Assembly (NCBI GenBank): GCA_035544955.1
Contig: DASZZN010000018.1
Span: 81,226-145,225, forward strand
DNA from: Candidatus Dormiibacterota bacterium
Lineage (GTDB): Bacteria > Chloroflexota > Dormibacteria > CF-121
DNA: 64,000 nt
Direction: 5' to 3'
A model generated the notes under the pieces. It was given only the letters and a program-made list of their open reading frames with translations. It made no database searches and was not told where the DNA came from. Below are positions 41,253-50,507 of the stretch, one piece after another (position 1 is the stretch's first letter; each line of letters opens with the position of its first letter). Both the position numbers and the translations under genes were made by a program.

Positions 41253-43955
41253 TCAGATCGCCGGCAGACGTTGCCGCAGGGTCAGCGCGTCGTGAAAAAG
41301 ATCGCCCACCTCGAGCAGCCGATCGCCGATGGTTTTGATCGTCCACTTGTCGGGGCGCAGGCGAGGATCATCGAGCTCTTTCCACGCGATCGCAGTCGAC
41401 ACCGGCGCGTGGATCGCCGGCCGCACCGAGTACGGACCGGCCAGCGTCTTGTTGATGACGTTCTGCGTGTAGTCGATCCTGATCTTGCCGGTGCGACGCT
41501 TGACCTCCCAGATCTCGGTCACCTTGTCCGGCATCAGCTCCGCAATCATGTGCGCCAGCTTGGCGACGAAGTTACGGCTTTCTTCCAGCGTGTAGCGGCG
41601 CTCGATCGGGATATAGATGTGCAGTCCGGTCTGGCCGGTGGTCTTGAGCACCGCTTTGAGCTGGAGGTGATCGAGCGCGCTTTTGAGCACTTTCGCCACA
41701 GCGATGATGTCTTTGAACGTCGCGCCCTCGGCGGGGTCCAGGTCCACCACGGACCAATCGGGGTATTCCGGTTTGTCGAACCGCGAGTACCAGGGATGCA
41801 TGTCGATCACCGCGTGGTTTGCGAGCCAGGCCAGCGTTGCGACTTCCTCGATGAGGATCCAGTCTTTGAGGCTCTTCTGGTCCTGGTAGCGGAAGGTGGG
41901 AATCCAGTCGGGGGCGTAGGCCGGCTTGTCCTTGACCCAATAGCTCTTGCCGTGGATGCCGTCGGGGTGCGGGTTCATCGAGAGGGGGCGGTCTTGGTAG
42001 TGAGGGATCATGACGGGCGCCACCTGGACGTAGTAGCGGATCAGGTCGCGCTTGGTGTACTTGTCCTCCGGGAAGAGCACTTTGTCGAGGTTGGTGAGAT
42101 GGACGACCCGGCCGCCGATTTCCCAATTTCCCTCTTTCGCAATGGCGTCGAGCGCTTTCAACTCGGAGGCGGTCGCCCCGCGAATCTTGGTGCCGAGCTG
42201 CCTGGCAATCTGGGCGGCCGCCCGGCTCAGCGGCGTGTCGGGGATGTCGGTCACGGTGGCCTTCCGGGGTGAGGCCACGCTGGGGCGCGCCGCCGGTGTT
42301 GATGTCTTCTTCGCGACGCGGGCGCGCTGCGTTGCGCCTTTCGCCGCGGGTCGGGCCGCAGCACCGGCGATGGCTTTGGCCCGCGATGTTTCAGGGGCCG
42401 TGTCGCCGGGCAGTTCGCGGCGGACCTCGCGCGGATCGACGTCGTCGCGCGGTCCAAGGAAGACGGGCTGCCGCATGACGCCGTCGCGCGTCCACTCGGT
42501 GAATTTGACCTCCACGACCAACTGCGGTTTCACCCACGTCGGTTTCTCGTTGGCATGAGGCGGCGGTCCGCCGAACGGCGGTGTCTTGACGATCAGCGGC
42601 TTCATCAGCTTGTTGAGCTCAGCGAGGGTCCGTTCGTCGAAGCCGCCCCCGACGTGGCCGGTGTAGACGAACCTGCCGTCCTCGTAGACGCCGACCAGGA
42701 GAGCACCGAAATGCTTGCGGCTGTTCCGCGGTGCGGTGAAGCCGCCGATGACGACTTCTTGCTGAAGGATGGCCTTGATCTTCCGCCAGGCACCGCTGCG
42801 TGCGCCCGGCTGGTAGGGGCTGTCACGCCGCTTGGCTACGATGCCCTCCAGGTGATTCTCCTTGGCGGCCTTGAAGAAGGCCGTGCCCTCACCGATCACA
42901 TGCTCGGAAAACTTGAGGAGCGACGTATCACGCATCACGTTCCGCAGCAGCCGCTTGCGGTCCTCGAGCGGCACCTTGAAGAGCCGCTGGCCGTCCAGGT
43001 AGACGATGTCGAAGACAACGTACTGCATCGGGTGCTCTTCAGTCCCGCGGTTCTGCAGCAGCTGGAAGGACGGCCGGCCTTCGTCGTCCAGGGCGACGAT
43101 CTCGCCGTCGAGAATCGCCTGGCGGGCGCTGACGAGTCCGGCGACGGCCTGCAGCTGCGGATACTCATCGTCGACCCATCGGCCGGCACGGGTTTGTAAG
43201 CGGACCTTGCCCCCGTCGATGAAGCTGATCAGGCGGATCCCGTCCCACTTGACTTCGAACAGCCAGTGCTCGTCATCGAAAGCCTTCTCGAAGAGCTCCG
43301 CCTTCATCGGGTCCAGGCTTTTCGGCATCGGGCCCTTTTCCGCGTTCGCGAGGTTGATCAGGCCGCCTTCGCCTTCGGCGCGGCGGCTCGACCAGACCGC
43401 GTCCTTCCCTTGCTCGACTTCTTCCTTTGTCCGCCCTGTCTTCACCGACGTGTCGAATTTCTCGATGTCGAAGCCCGGATCGGCGCATTCGTCCTTCTTC
43501 TTGATCAGGAGCCAGTCCTTTTCCGATCGGGTCCGGACCAGCGCGTAGCGGCCGCAAAGGCGCACGCCGCTGAGGCGGAACTTCACTTCGCCCCGCCGCA
43601 GCGATTCAGCCGGGGTGGACTCTTCCAGCTCGAAGGTGCCCCAGTCCCAGATCATCACGGTGCCCCCGCCGTACTCACCCTTGGGAATGGTGCCCTCGAA
43701 GTCGTAGTAGCTGACCGGGTGGTCTTCCACGTGGGCCGCCAGGCGCTTCTCGACCGGGTTCAGGGTCGGGCCTTTGGGAATGGCCCAACTGACCAGCACC
43801 CCATCCATCTCCAGCCGGAAGTCGTAATGAAGTCGCGTCGCCCAGTGCTTCTGGACGACGAAGCGGTTCTGCCCGCTGGGCTCCGGGGTGCCCTTGGGCT
43901 CGGGCGTCTTGCTGAAATCGCGTTTTCGCTGGTACTCGGCGAGCGAACGCGGCAT
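41253..43955 (-). CDS. ligD: ATP-dependent DNA ligase LigD (phosphoesterase-ligase-polymerase)
   Basis: A 900-residue multidomain NHEJ enzyme. The order is N-terminal 3'-phosphoesterase (about 25-145: QKHWATRLHYDFRLEMDG, SYYDFEGTIPKGEYGGG), ligase (about 205-520: nucleotidyl Lys in EVKWDGIR, GEIVALDDEG, KRRDSPYQPG), a basic Ala/Arg/Thr linker (about 545-590), and a polymerase/primase domain (about 605-890: HLTNLDKVLFPED, DMHPWYSRFDKPEYPDWSVVDLDP). This is the Pseudomonas-type order, not the mycobacterial one. No ku gene lies in the window. The frame is open upstream into the divergent peptidase gene, but ATG 43955 starts the phosphoesterase normally. Confidence 0.97.
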   Translation of the reverse strand: MPRSLAEYQRKRDFSKTPEPKGTPEPSGQNRFVVQKHWATRLHYDFRLEMDGVLVSWAIPKGPTLNPVEKRLAAHVEDHPVSYYDFEGTIPKGEYGGGTVMIWDWGTFELEESTPAESLRRGEVKFRLSGVRLCGRYALVRTRSEKDWLLIKKKDECADPGFDIEKFDTSVKTGRTKEEVEQGKDAVWSSRRAEGEGGLINLANAEKGPMPKSLDPMKAELFEKAFDDEHWLFEVKWDGIRLISFIDGGKVRLQTRAGRWVDDEYPQLQAVAGLVSARQAILDGEIVALDDEGRPSFQLLQNRGTEEHPMQYVVFDIVYLDGQRLFKVPLEDRKRLLRNVMRDTSLLKFSEHVIGEGTAFFKAAKENHLEGIVAKRRDSPYQPGARSGAWRKIKAILQQEVVIGGFTAPRNSRKHFGALLVGVYEDGRFVYTGHVGGGFDERTLAELNKLMKPLIVKTPPFGGPPPHANEKPTWVKPQLVVEVKFTEWTRDGVMRQPVFLGPRDDVDPREVRRELPGDTAPETSRAKAIAGAAARPAAKGATQRARVAKKTSTPAARPSVASPRKATVTDIPDTPLSRAAAQIARQLGTKIRGATASELKALDAIAKEGNWEIGGRVVHLTNLDKVLFPEDKYTKRDLIRYYVQVAPVMIPHYQDRPLSMNPHPDGIHGKSYWVKDKPAYAPDWIPTFRYQDQKSLKDWILIEEVATLAWLANHAVIDMHPWYSRFDKPEYPDWSVVDLDPAEGATFKDIIAVAKVLKSALDHLQLKAVLKTTGQTGLHIYIPIERRYTLEESRNFVAKLAHMIAELMPDKVTEIWEVKRRTGKIRIDYTQNVINKTLAGPYSVRPAIHAPVSTAIAWKELDDPRLRPDKWTIKTIGDRLLEVGDLFHDALTLRQRLPAI

Positions 43956-43982
43956 CGAATTCAGTTTGACAGAATGCTTTCG

Positions 43983-45167
43983 ATGGCCTCGAAGCCGCCG
44001 CCCGCTGTGCGTGAAGTTGACGCCGCCACCACGCAGCACCTCATCACCCATCGACGCGACCTGCACGCCTCTCCCGAGCTGAGCTTCAAGGAGGATGAGA
44101 CGGCGCACTACATCGCTGAGCGGCTGGAGGCGCTCGGGGTCGACAAGCTGACGCGGGGGGTCGGCGGCACGGGCGTCGTAGCCGAGATCCATGGGGAGCG
44201 GCCGGGGCGCTCGGTGTTGGTCCGGGCCGACATGGATGGCCTGCCGCTGACGGAAACGGTGGATGTGCCCTTCCGCTCGAGGCACGTTGGGGTGATGCAT
44301 GCCTGCGGCCACGACGTCCACATGTCGATCGCGTTGGAGCTCGCCCGCTGGCTCGCGGATCGGCGGCATGAGCTACCAGGGATGGTTCGTTTCGCGTTCC
44401 AGCCGGCCGAGGAGCAGGCAGGCGGCGCCAAGCCGATGATTGACGCGGGGGTCCTTAACGGCATCGACCGCGTGGTCGGTCTGCACGTGTGGTCAGGGCT
44501 GCCGACCGGTCAGGTCGCGGTGCCTCGCGGCATCGTGATGGCGAGCGCGGATATGTTCACGCTGACCATTCGCGGACGAGGCGGTCACGGGGCCCAGCCC
44601 CATCTGACGATCGATGCGGTCGTCATCGCCGCGGAGGTGGTAGTGGCATTGCAGACGCTCGTGAGCCGAGAGACGCCTCCGCTGGCCCCCGCCGTGATCA
44701 CCCTCGGCAGTATCCACGGCGGAACCGCCGCTAACATCGTAGCGGGTGAGGTCGTGATGCAGGGTACATTGCGCACCTTCGATGCGGAGCTTCGGGCGCG
44801 CCTCCTGTCGCGCATCGCGCAGGTGGCCGAGGGGATTTCCAGCGCCATGCGAGGCAGCAGTGAATTCGAGCACAACTCGGGAACGCCACCGGTTGTCAAC
44901 GATCCAGCGATCGCGACCCTGGTTCGTGAGGCCGCGACCAGCGTCCTGGGCAAGGAGGCGGTGGTGACGTTAGAGCCGCTGATGGTGGGGGAGGACTTTG
45001 CCTACTTCCTCGAAGAGCGCCCCGGTTGCTTCTTCATGCTGGGCGGGGCACCCGAGGGACCGCCGGTTGTCCATCACACGCCGGAGTTCCGGATCGATGA
45101 GCGGTGCTTGTCCGTCGGCTTTCAGGTCATGTCCGCGGCGGTGCTGCGGCTATTGCAGCCGGACTAA
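43983..45167 (+). CDS. M20D amidohydrolase (IAA-amino acid / hippurate hydrolase type)
   Basis: A 394-residue metallo-amidohydrolase. The N-terminal THRRDLHASPELSFKEDET (about 18-36), HACGHDVHMSIAL (metal ligands, about 100-112), QPAEEQAGGAKPMIDAGV (catalytic Glu pair, about 138-155) and the dimer-loop GRGGHGAQPH (about 198) are all typical. It cleaves N-acyl amino acids or related amides. Of two in-frame ATGs, 43974 and 43983, the second is used. It is divergent from ligD with 27 bp between starts. Confidence 0.93.
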   Translation: MASKPPPAVREVDAATTQHLITHRRDLHASPELSFKEDETAHYIAERLEALGVDKLTRGVGGTGVVAEIHGERPGRSVLVRADMDGLPLTETVDVPFRSRHVGVMHACGHDVHMSIALELARWLADRRHELPGMVRFAFQPAEEQAGGAKPMIDAGVLNGIDRVVGLHVWSGLPTGQVAVPRGIVMASADMFTLTIRGRGGHGAQPHLTIDAVVIAAEVVVALQTLVSRETPPLAPAVITLGSIHGGTAANIVAGEVVMQGTLRTFDAELRARLLSRIAQVAEGISSAMRGSSEFEHNSGTPPVVNDPAIATLVREAATSVLGKEAVVTLEPLMVGEDFAYFLEERPGCFFMLGGAPEGPPVVHHTPEFRIDERCLSVGFQVMSAAVLRLLQPD

Positions 45168-45439
45168 AACTTAGGCTTGCGGAGACTCGGCCGCACGCTG
45201 AAGCCGATCAGGATCAGGCTGGCGAGCAGGGCGAGCAGCATGCTCAACCAGTTGATGGGAAGGCCGGCCACCGCGGCCAGCAGCCCGAGGGACGAGGCGA
45301 GCAGGGTGACCATGCCGAACATGCGGATCACGCGGTAGATGCCGCTGCGGTATGGGACATGGATGCGGGCGCGGAACCCGCCCAGATTGCGGGGCAGGTC
45401 CAGATCAGACGTCGAGGACGGCGCGATGTTCTTGGCCAA
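45164..45439 (-). CDS. Small membrane protein, two helices, 91 aa
   Basis: A 91-residue membrane protein with two hydrophobic segments at about 38-60 and 63-82 and a basic C-terminus (RPSLRKPKF). TTG 45439 is the likely start, with ACGGAG just upstream. No family recognised. Its stop overlaps the stop of the amidohydrolase gene by four bases. Confidence 0.65.
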   Translation of the reverse strand: MAKNIAPSSTSDLDLPRNLGGFRARIHVPYRSGIYRVIRMFGMVTLLASSLGLLAAVAGLPINWLSMLLALLASLILIGFSVRPSLRKPKF

Positions 45440-45538
45440 CTCCGTCTGGTATAACGAGCGACTGCCTCCGGACCCGTCACGCCGTCGTTACAGTCGACTG
45501 CCGGGAGGATGACGGGCGGCTGAGATGGAGTGCCCACC

Positions 45539-45544
45539 TATAAT
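45539..45544 (+). promoter_or_regulatory. Perfect -10 box (TATAAT) just upstream of the CBS-domain gene
   Basis: TATAAT ends 8 nt before the ATG at 45553. The intervening TTCGAGCG cannot hold a leader with a ribosome binding site, so the mRNA is predicted to be leaderless. No convincing -35 was found 16-18 bp upstream. Confidence 0.65.
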
Positions 45545-45552
45545 TTCGAGCG

Positions 45553-45945
45553 ATGCCCACGGCGCTCCGGGACGCGCGCACGGTCGAGCAGGCAATGTCC
45601 GGCCAGTTCGCGTTCTGCTTCCCCAGCACCAGCCTCGCCCAGGCGGCCAGGATGATGGCGCAGAACCGGGTCTACGAGCTGCCCGTGATCGTCGACCAGC
45701 GAAGCCTGGGCTACGTGTCCTATTTGGACATCCTGCAGCGTTATGTCAGGGCCCAGCTGGGCGCCCGCGCGGCCGACATCGTGCGCACCCCTCTGCCGGA
45801 GGTGCGTCCCGAAGCACCGCTCGCGGAAGCGGTGCGTCTGCTGCGTGAAAGCGGGCGGCAGGTGATTCTGGTGACCACTCCTGCCGGCATGCCGGTCGGC
45901 GCCCTGACGGCGCGCGACGTCGCCCTCGCCATGGCGGCCGCCTGA
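45553..45945 (+). CDS. CBS domain-pair protein
   Basis: A 130-residue protein made of two CBS motifs. The first covers about residues 8-60 (MAQNRVYELPVIVDQRSLGYVSYLDIL). The second covers about 72-126 (LAEAVRLLRESGRQVILVTTPAGMPVGALTARDVALA). CBS pairs bind adenosine nucleotides and regulate partner enzymes. The next gene starts within its stop codon (TGATG) and itself begins with a CBS-like pair, so the two probably form a four-CBS regulatory module controlling the oxidoreductase. Confidence 0.9.
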   Translation: MPTALRDARTVEQAMSGQFAFCFPSTSLAQAARMMAQNRVYELPVIVDQRSLGYVSYLDILQRYVRAQLGARAADIVRTPLPEVRPEAPLAEAVRLLRESGRQVILVTTPAGMPVGALTARDVALAMAAA

Positions 45946-48164
45946 TGCCGACGCTTAGCAGAGTCCTCCAGCCACTGGGACCGACCTGCTCGGCCGAGGT
46001 AAGTGCCGCCGACGCGGTCAAGCAGCTGGCTGCCTCGTATGCCGACGCGCTGCTGGTGGTGAAGAACGGCGTCTTCGTCGGCCTGTTCGGGCATCGCGAG
46101 GCCCTCGCGGCGTTCACCGACGGCGCTGGGCCAGTTGAGCAGTACATGCGCCGGCCGCTGCCAGGACGCAATGTCGCCGACTCGCTGGAGTCCGGCGCTG
46201 ACATCATGTACCGAGAGGACACGCCGGTCGTGCTCATGACGGAAGATGAGGGTCCACTCTTCAAGAAGACGTCGAAGACGGTGGGCGTGGTCAGCGCCCA
46301 CGAGGTCCTCGAGGAGATCGGCAAGACGACGACCGACACGGCCTCAAACAAGGTGTTCGTCGGCCGCCGGGACCTCGGCCTCAACGTCCCCGTCTCGCCC
46401 TGCCAGCGCGCCTGTCCGATTCACCAGGACATCGCCGCTTACGTCGACTACGTCTCGCAGGGCCGCTATCTCGACTCCTGGCTCGTGATCCATGAGACCA
46501 ACCCGTTTCCATCGATGCTCGGCCGCCTCTGCAACCATCCCTGCGAGACCGACTGCAAGCGTGGCTGGGTGCAGGGACCGGAGAACGCGGTCTCGATCAA
46601 ATCGCTCAAGCGCTTTGCCACGGACTACGCCTGGGCTCGCCGGGTACGTATCGATTGGCAGCGCGCGCCGGAGAATGGCAAGCGGGTCGCCGTCGTCGGT
46701 TCCGGGCCGGCGGGGATGACCGCGGTGCAGGACCTCCGCCTCATGGGATACGGGGTCGATCTCTACGAGCGAGAAGCCAAGCTCGGAGGCTTGCTCTCGG
46801 CCAGCATCCCGCACTTCCGTTTCGATCACGACCAGCTGCTCTGGGAGATCCAGATGATCGTTGACATGGGCGTCAACGTCCACCTCAGCGCGAACGTGGG
46901 CAAAGACATCAAGGTCGAGCAGCTGCTCAACGACTACGACGCCGTCTTCATCTCGGTCGGCATGATGACCGGACGTATCCTCCCGGTGCCCGGCTCCGAT
47001 TTGCCCGAGGTGATCTCGGCCATGGAATTCCTGCGGGTACGGTCGTACGACATTGTCCCGGACAATTTCCCGCGTGGCGGCGACGTGGTCGTCATCGGCG
47101 GTGGCGCGGTGGCCACCGATGCCGCCCAGACCTCGATCAAGAGTGGGGCCCGCAAGGTGTGGATGGTGTCGATCGAACCCGCCGACCGGCTGCCCGCCTT
47201 CGGCAACGAGCTGGTAGAAGCCCGCGAGATCGGGTTGACGCTGCACACCGGTGTCATCGTGAACGCGATCAAGGCGGATTCGAGCGGCCACGTCAACGGC
47301 GTCGAGTTCATCCGGGTCGACGAGAACAAGCTGGAGTTCGATCCGGAGAGTGGCAAGCTGCTGATCAACACCGTGCAGAAACTGCCGGGGACCGAGCATG
47401 TGATCCCCTGCCGGTATGCGATCTTCGCGTCCGGCCAGATCATGGACTTCCCCCAGGACCAGGGCGTGCCATTGACGCCACGCAAATTGTTGGAGGCCGA
47501 CACCGGCGCGCACACCAAGGTGGCGAAGCTGTTCGCCGGCGGGGACTGTGTCCAGGGACCCTCGTTCATCGTCGACGCCGTCGCCTGGGGACACCGGGCC
47601 GCGCGCTCGATCAACGAGTTCATCGGGGCTTCAGTTCCGCGCGATGCCAAGCCGCTGACCGTCATCGAATCGACCGACGACCACCGAGAGGCGGATTATT
47701 ACCTGCGCGAGGAGCCGCCGATCCTCCCGGCCGAGAAGCGCATGGACATGACGCCGGTGGAACTGCCCTGGAACGATGAGCAGGCGATCACGGCCGCACT
47801 GCGCTGCTTCCAGTGCGACACCGTCCACCATGTCGACGAGTCGACGTGCATCCTCTGCGGGGCCTGCGACGACGTCTGCCCCGAGAAGGCGCTGGACGTC
47901 GTCGTCGCCGGCGAAAACCGCGACACCTCGAGCGGTGGCTTCGTCGAGATCTGCAACACGGTGCTCGGCGAGGAGTTCGGTGGCAAATCCGGCAAGATCC
48001 TCGTCAACTACGACCGCTGCACGAACTGCCGGATCTGCGAAGACCATTGCCCTGTCAACTGCATCACTTTCCAGCGGGTGCGCTTCCGCGACGACGCGAT
48101 GCAGATGATTCCGCTGACCCTGGTCGCGTCCGGCGGTAAGGTCGCGGCGAAGGCCGGGGTCTGA
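45945..48164 (+). CDS. CBS / GltD-like FAD oxidoreductase / 2x[4Fe-4S] fusion protein
   Basis: A 739-residue multidomain redox protein. Residues about 1-125 form a CBS-like pair. Residues about 145-225 are the iron-sulfur domain of GltD/NfnB/dihydropyrimidine dehydrogenase type (CQRACPIHQDI, CNHPCETDCKRG). Residues about 245-570 hold FAD and NAD(P)H sites (VVGSGPAGMTA; VVIGGGAVATDAAQ; GGDCVQGPSFIVDA). Residues about 620-725 are ferredoxin-like with CILCGACDDVCP and CTNCRICEDHCP. It would move electrons between NAD(P)H and a ferredoxin or another subunit under nucleotide control. No glutamate synthase large subunit is adjacent. The CBS fusion is unusual. Confidence 0.88.
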   Translation: MPTLSRVLQPLGPTCSAEVSAADAVKQLAASYADALLVVKNGVFVGLFGHREALAAFTDGAGPVEQYMRRPLPGRNVADSLESGADIMYREDTPVVLMTEDEGPLFKKTSKTVGVVSAHEVLEEIGKTTTDTASNKVFVGRRDLGLNVPVSPCQRACPIHQDIAAYVDYVSQGRYLDSWLVIHETNPFPSMLGRLCNHPCETDCKRGWVQGPENAVSIKSLKRFATDYAWARRVRIDWQRAPENGKRVAVVGSGPAGMTAVQDLRLMGYGVDLYEREAKLGGLLSASIPHFRFDHDQLLWEIQMIVDMGVNVHLSANVGKDIKVEQLLNDYDAVFISVGMMTGRILPVPGSDLPEVISAMEFLRVRSYDIVPDNFPRGGDVVVIGGGAVATDAAQTSIKSGARKVWMVSIEPADRLPAFGNELVEAREIGLTLHTGVIVNAIKADSSGHVNGVEFIRVDENKLEFDPESGKLLINTVQKLPGTEHVIPCRYAIFASGQIMDFPQDQGVPLTPRKLLEADTGAHTKVAKLFAGGDCVQGPSFIVDAVAWGHRAARSINEFIGASVPRDAKPLTVIESTDDHREADYYLREEPPILPAEKRMDMTPVELPWNDEQAITAALRCFQCDTVHHVDESTCILCGACDDVCPEKALDVVVAGENRDTSSGGFVEICNTVLGEEFGGKSGKILVNYDRCTNCRICEDHCPVNCITFQRVRFRDDAMQMIPLTLVASGGKVAAKAGV

Positions 48165-48165
48165 G

Positions 48166-49158
48166 ATGGCCCGGATCACAGTCAACGAACCGGTGACCGC
48201 GGCGACAACCGCCGCCCGACGGCGCGGGCCCGTCCTCTGGCGGTTCGTCCCGCTCGCTTTTTACCTGCTCGCCTTCACCCTCGTGCGCGGCGATCTCGCT
48301 CGGGGCAACGTGGCCGATCTGTCGCTGCACCTGTATTTCGCCGCGATGGGCCTCTACGTCGGCGGCATGTTCTTCTATTTCGCCTTCTTCGCGTACCGCA
48401 CCGAGGCGCTGCGCTGGGTCGGGATCGCGCTGGTCGGCCCGGGCGCGGTGCTCCACCTTGGCGCGATCGTCACGCGCGGCTTTGCGGATGGCCACTACCC
48501 GCTCGCCAACATGTACGAGTACAGCTCAATGCTGTCGCTGGTCGCGGTCACGGTCTTCTTGCTGATGACGATCCGCTGGCCGGTGGCGTCGCTGGGTGGC
48601 GGTGTCGCCCTCTTCGTGGTCGTCGCCCTGATGGGGATCGGCTACGGCCTCTACCAGTCACCCGAGCCGCTGGTGCCGGCCTTGCAGAGCTACTGGCTCA
48701 AGATCCATGTCTCCAGCATGATGGCCTCCTCCGGCATCCTGGTCTTAAGCTTCGTCTTCGCCGCGCTCTACCTGGTCAAGGACCGCAGCGCCAGCGTGAA
48801 GTCGTGGTTGAACGGCTCAGCGATCGCCGCCCGTCTGCCCTCGCTGGAAACGCTCGACCGGTTGACCTTCCGCGCCATCTTGCTCGGCTTTCCCATCTGG
48901 ACATTCGGCACGATGGCCGGTGCCATCTGGGGCGAGCACGCGTGGGGCCGCTGGTGGGGTTGGGACCCGAAGGAGACCTGGGCGGCCATCACCTGGATCA
49001 TCTACGCGATCTACCTGCACTCGCATAGTCTTCGCGTCTGGCGCGGGCGGCGCACGGCGCTGATCGCGACGGCGGGCTTCATCTCGATCATGATCACGCT
49101 CTACGCCGTCAACCTGTGGATCGTCGGACTTCATAGCTACGCGAAGGGCGCCGGCTAA
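48166..49158 (+). CDS. ccsA: Cytochrome c biogenesis protein CcsA/ResC type
   Basis: A 330-residue polytopic membrane protein with about eight hydrophobic segments. It contains the heme-handling tryptophan-rich WWD motif, GEHAWGRWWGWDPKETWAAITW (about 262-283), and external histidines (HVSSMMAS and HSHSLRVWRG). It is the heme-delivery component of system II cytochrome c maturation; the partner CcsB/Ccs1 is not in the window. ATG 48166 follows the oxidoreductase stop by one base, so the two are cotranscribed. Confidence 0.93.
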   Translation: MARITVNEPVTAATTAARRRGPVLWRFVPLAFYLLAFTLVRGDLARGNVADLSLHLYFAAMGLYVGGMFFYFAFFAYRTEALRWVGIALVGPGAVLHLGAIVTRGFADGHYPLANMYEYSSMLSLVAVTVFLLMTIRWPVASLGGGVALFVVVALMGIGYGLYQSPEPLVPALQSYWLKIHVSSMMASSGILVLSFVFAALYLVKDRSASVKSWLNGSAIAARLPSLETLDRLTFRAILLGFPIWTFGTMAGAIWGEHAWGRWWGWDPKETWAAITWIIYAIYLHSHSLRVWRGRRTALIATAGFISIMITLYAVNLWIVGLHSYAKGAG

Positions 49159-49195
49159 CCCGCGGTCTCACTAACCCTGACGCGACGAGGCTGAC

Positions 49196-50452
49196 GTGAA
49201 ATTTCGGCCTCGGTTGATCCCGGCTCCGCCGAGTCATGTGTCCGGCCTGCTGAGTCCCAGCTGGCGAACCAGCCTCTACGTCACCTGTGTCGCGCAGGCG
49301 ACCGCCATGCTCGCCTTCGGATTCGTGCTGCCGTTTCTCCCGCTCTACCTCAAGGAAATTGGGGTCAGGCCGGACAGCGCGGTGGTCTTCTGGTCGGGCG
49401 CGCTGGTCGCCAGCACCGGCATTTCGCTCGCCATCTTCAGCCCGATCTGGGGCGCCCTTGCGGACCGGCACGGCCGCAAGCTCATGGTGCTGCGCTCGAT
49501 GCTGATCGGCGGGCTGATCATCGCCCTGATGGGGCTGGTGCAAAACGTGGAGCAGTTCCTCGTCCTGCGCATCCTCCAGGGCGTGTTCACCGGCACGATC
49601 GCCGCAGCGACCGCGTTGGTGGCGGGCATCGTGCCGCGCGAGCGGCTCGCCTGGAGCATGGGGCTGCTCCAGACCAGCGTCTACGTGGGCATCTCGGCCG
49701 GCCCGGTGCTCGGCGGTCTGATCGCCCAGGCCGTTGGCATCCGCGGGACGTTCTTCGTCGCCGGGGCGATGCTGGCGATCGCCGGGATCTTCGTCTGGCA
49801 GTTCGTCCACGAGCATTTCACGCCGCCGTCGATGATGAAGCGGCCGGGCTTCTTCAAGACGGTGGGCATCGGGCTGCGCTCGCCGATCCTGATGCCCCTG
49901 ATGGTGACGCTGCTCCTGGTCCAGCTGAGCTCGGCCATCGTCTTCCCCATCCTGCCGTTGTTCGTCGAGCGTCTCTCGTCGGCTACGGACCCGGTCAAGC
50001 TCTACGCCGGCCTGGCGTTCGGAGCGACGGCGGTCTGCAGCGCGCTTGCCGCGCTCTTCTACAGCCGCCTCGTCGATCGCTCCGGCTACCGGCGGATCCT
50101 GATTCTTGCCTGCTTCGGTGCCGCCCTCTTCTTTCTGCCGCAGGCTTTCGTGAAGAACATCGGCCAGTTTCTGTTGTTGCGCGCCGGGCTCGGCATCTTT
50201 TTCGGTGTGCTGATCCCGGCGACCAATGCCATCGTGGGTCTCTCGACACCGCCCGCGCTTCGCGGCTCGGCCTATGGGCTGACCAGCAGCGCGACCGCGG
50301 TCGGCAACGCGATCGGGCCGCTGCTCGGAGCGACGCTGGCGGCCAGCTTCGGCTATCCCTCGATCTTCATCGCCACGGCCGGGGTGCTGACGCTGCTCGG
50401 GCTGTGGGTGATCCTGCGGGTCCGCGAACCGATGGCCAATCCCCCACCGTAA
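49196..50452 (+). CDS. MFS transporter, drug-efflux type
   Basis: A 418-residue major facilitator with twelve predicted helices. The loop 2-3 signature reads GALADRHGRKLMV (about 88-100), and the fourth helix region has VLRILQGVFTGTIAAATALVAGIVPRERL. It resembles MdtG-type multidrug exporters; the substrate is unknown. GTG 49196 is used. The last codons (MANPPP) run into the palindromic repeat beginning at 50453, so the extreme C-terminus may be repeat-derived. Confidence 0.9.
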   Translation: MKFRPRLIPAPPSHVSGLLSPSWRTSLYVTCVAQATAMLAFGFVLPFLPLYLKEIGVRPDSAVVFWSGALVASTGISLAIFSPIWGALADRHGRKLMVLRSMLIGGLIIALMGLVQNVEQFLVLRILQGVFTGTIAAATALVAGIVPRERLAWSMGLLQTSVYVGISAGPVLGGLIAQAVGIRGTFFVAGAMLAIAGIFVWQFVHEHFTPPSMMKRPGFFKTVGIGLRSPILMPLMVTLLLVQLSSAIVFPILPLFVERLSSATDPVKLYAGLAFGATAVCSALAALFYSRLVDRSGYRRILILACFGAALFFLPQAFVKNIGQFLLLRAGLGIFFGVLIPATNAIVGLSTPPALRGSAYGLTSSATAVGNAIGPLLGATLAASFGYPSIFIATAGVLTLLGLWVILRVREPMANPPP

Positions 50453-50476
50453 CCCTCCCCCGCAAGCGGGGGAGGG
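50453..50476. repeat. Intergenic GC-rich palindrome (REP-like)
   Basis: An 11-bp perfect inverted repeat with a 2-nt centre: CCCTCCCCCGC-AA-GCGGGGGAGGG. It directly follows the MFS stop codon and is followed by AAAA. There is no T-run after it on either strand, which speaks against a simple terminator. Palindromes of this exact type (often read as SPACGGG in shadow frames) are common mobile intergenic repeats in many GC-rich bacteria. Confidence 0.75.
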
Positions 50477-50494
50477 AAAATGCCTTAAGGCCGG

Positions 50495-50500
50495 TACACT
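50495..50500 (+). promoter_or_regulatory. -10 box (TACACT) just upstream of tldD
   Basis: TACACT ends 7 nt before the ATG at 50508, predicting a leaderless tldD-tldE mRNA. It lies 18 bp after the palindrome. Confidence 0.55.
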
Positions 50501-50507
50501 CATCGAG

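Noticed and set aside
40836..42272. 478-codon open frame on the plus strand opposite ligD
   Set aside because: It is antisense to the well-conserved LigD polymerase and linker regions and its translation has no recognisable domain.
50453..50476. Palindrome as an intrinsic terminator of the MFS gene
   Set aside because: No T-run follows the stem on either strand; the sequence matches a common intergenic repeat type better.
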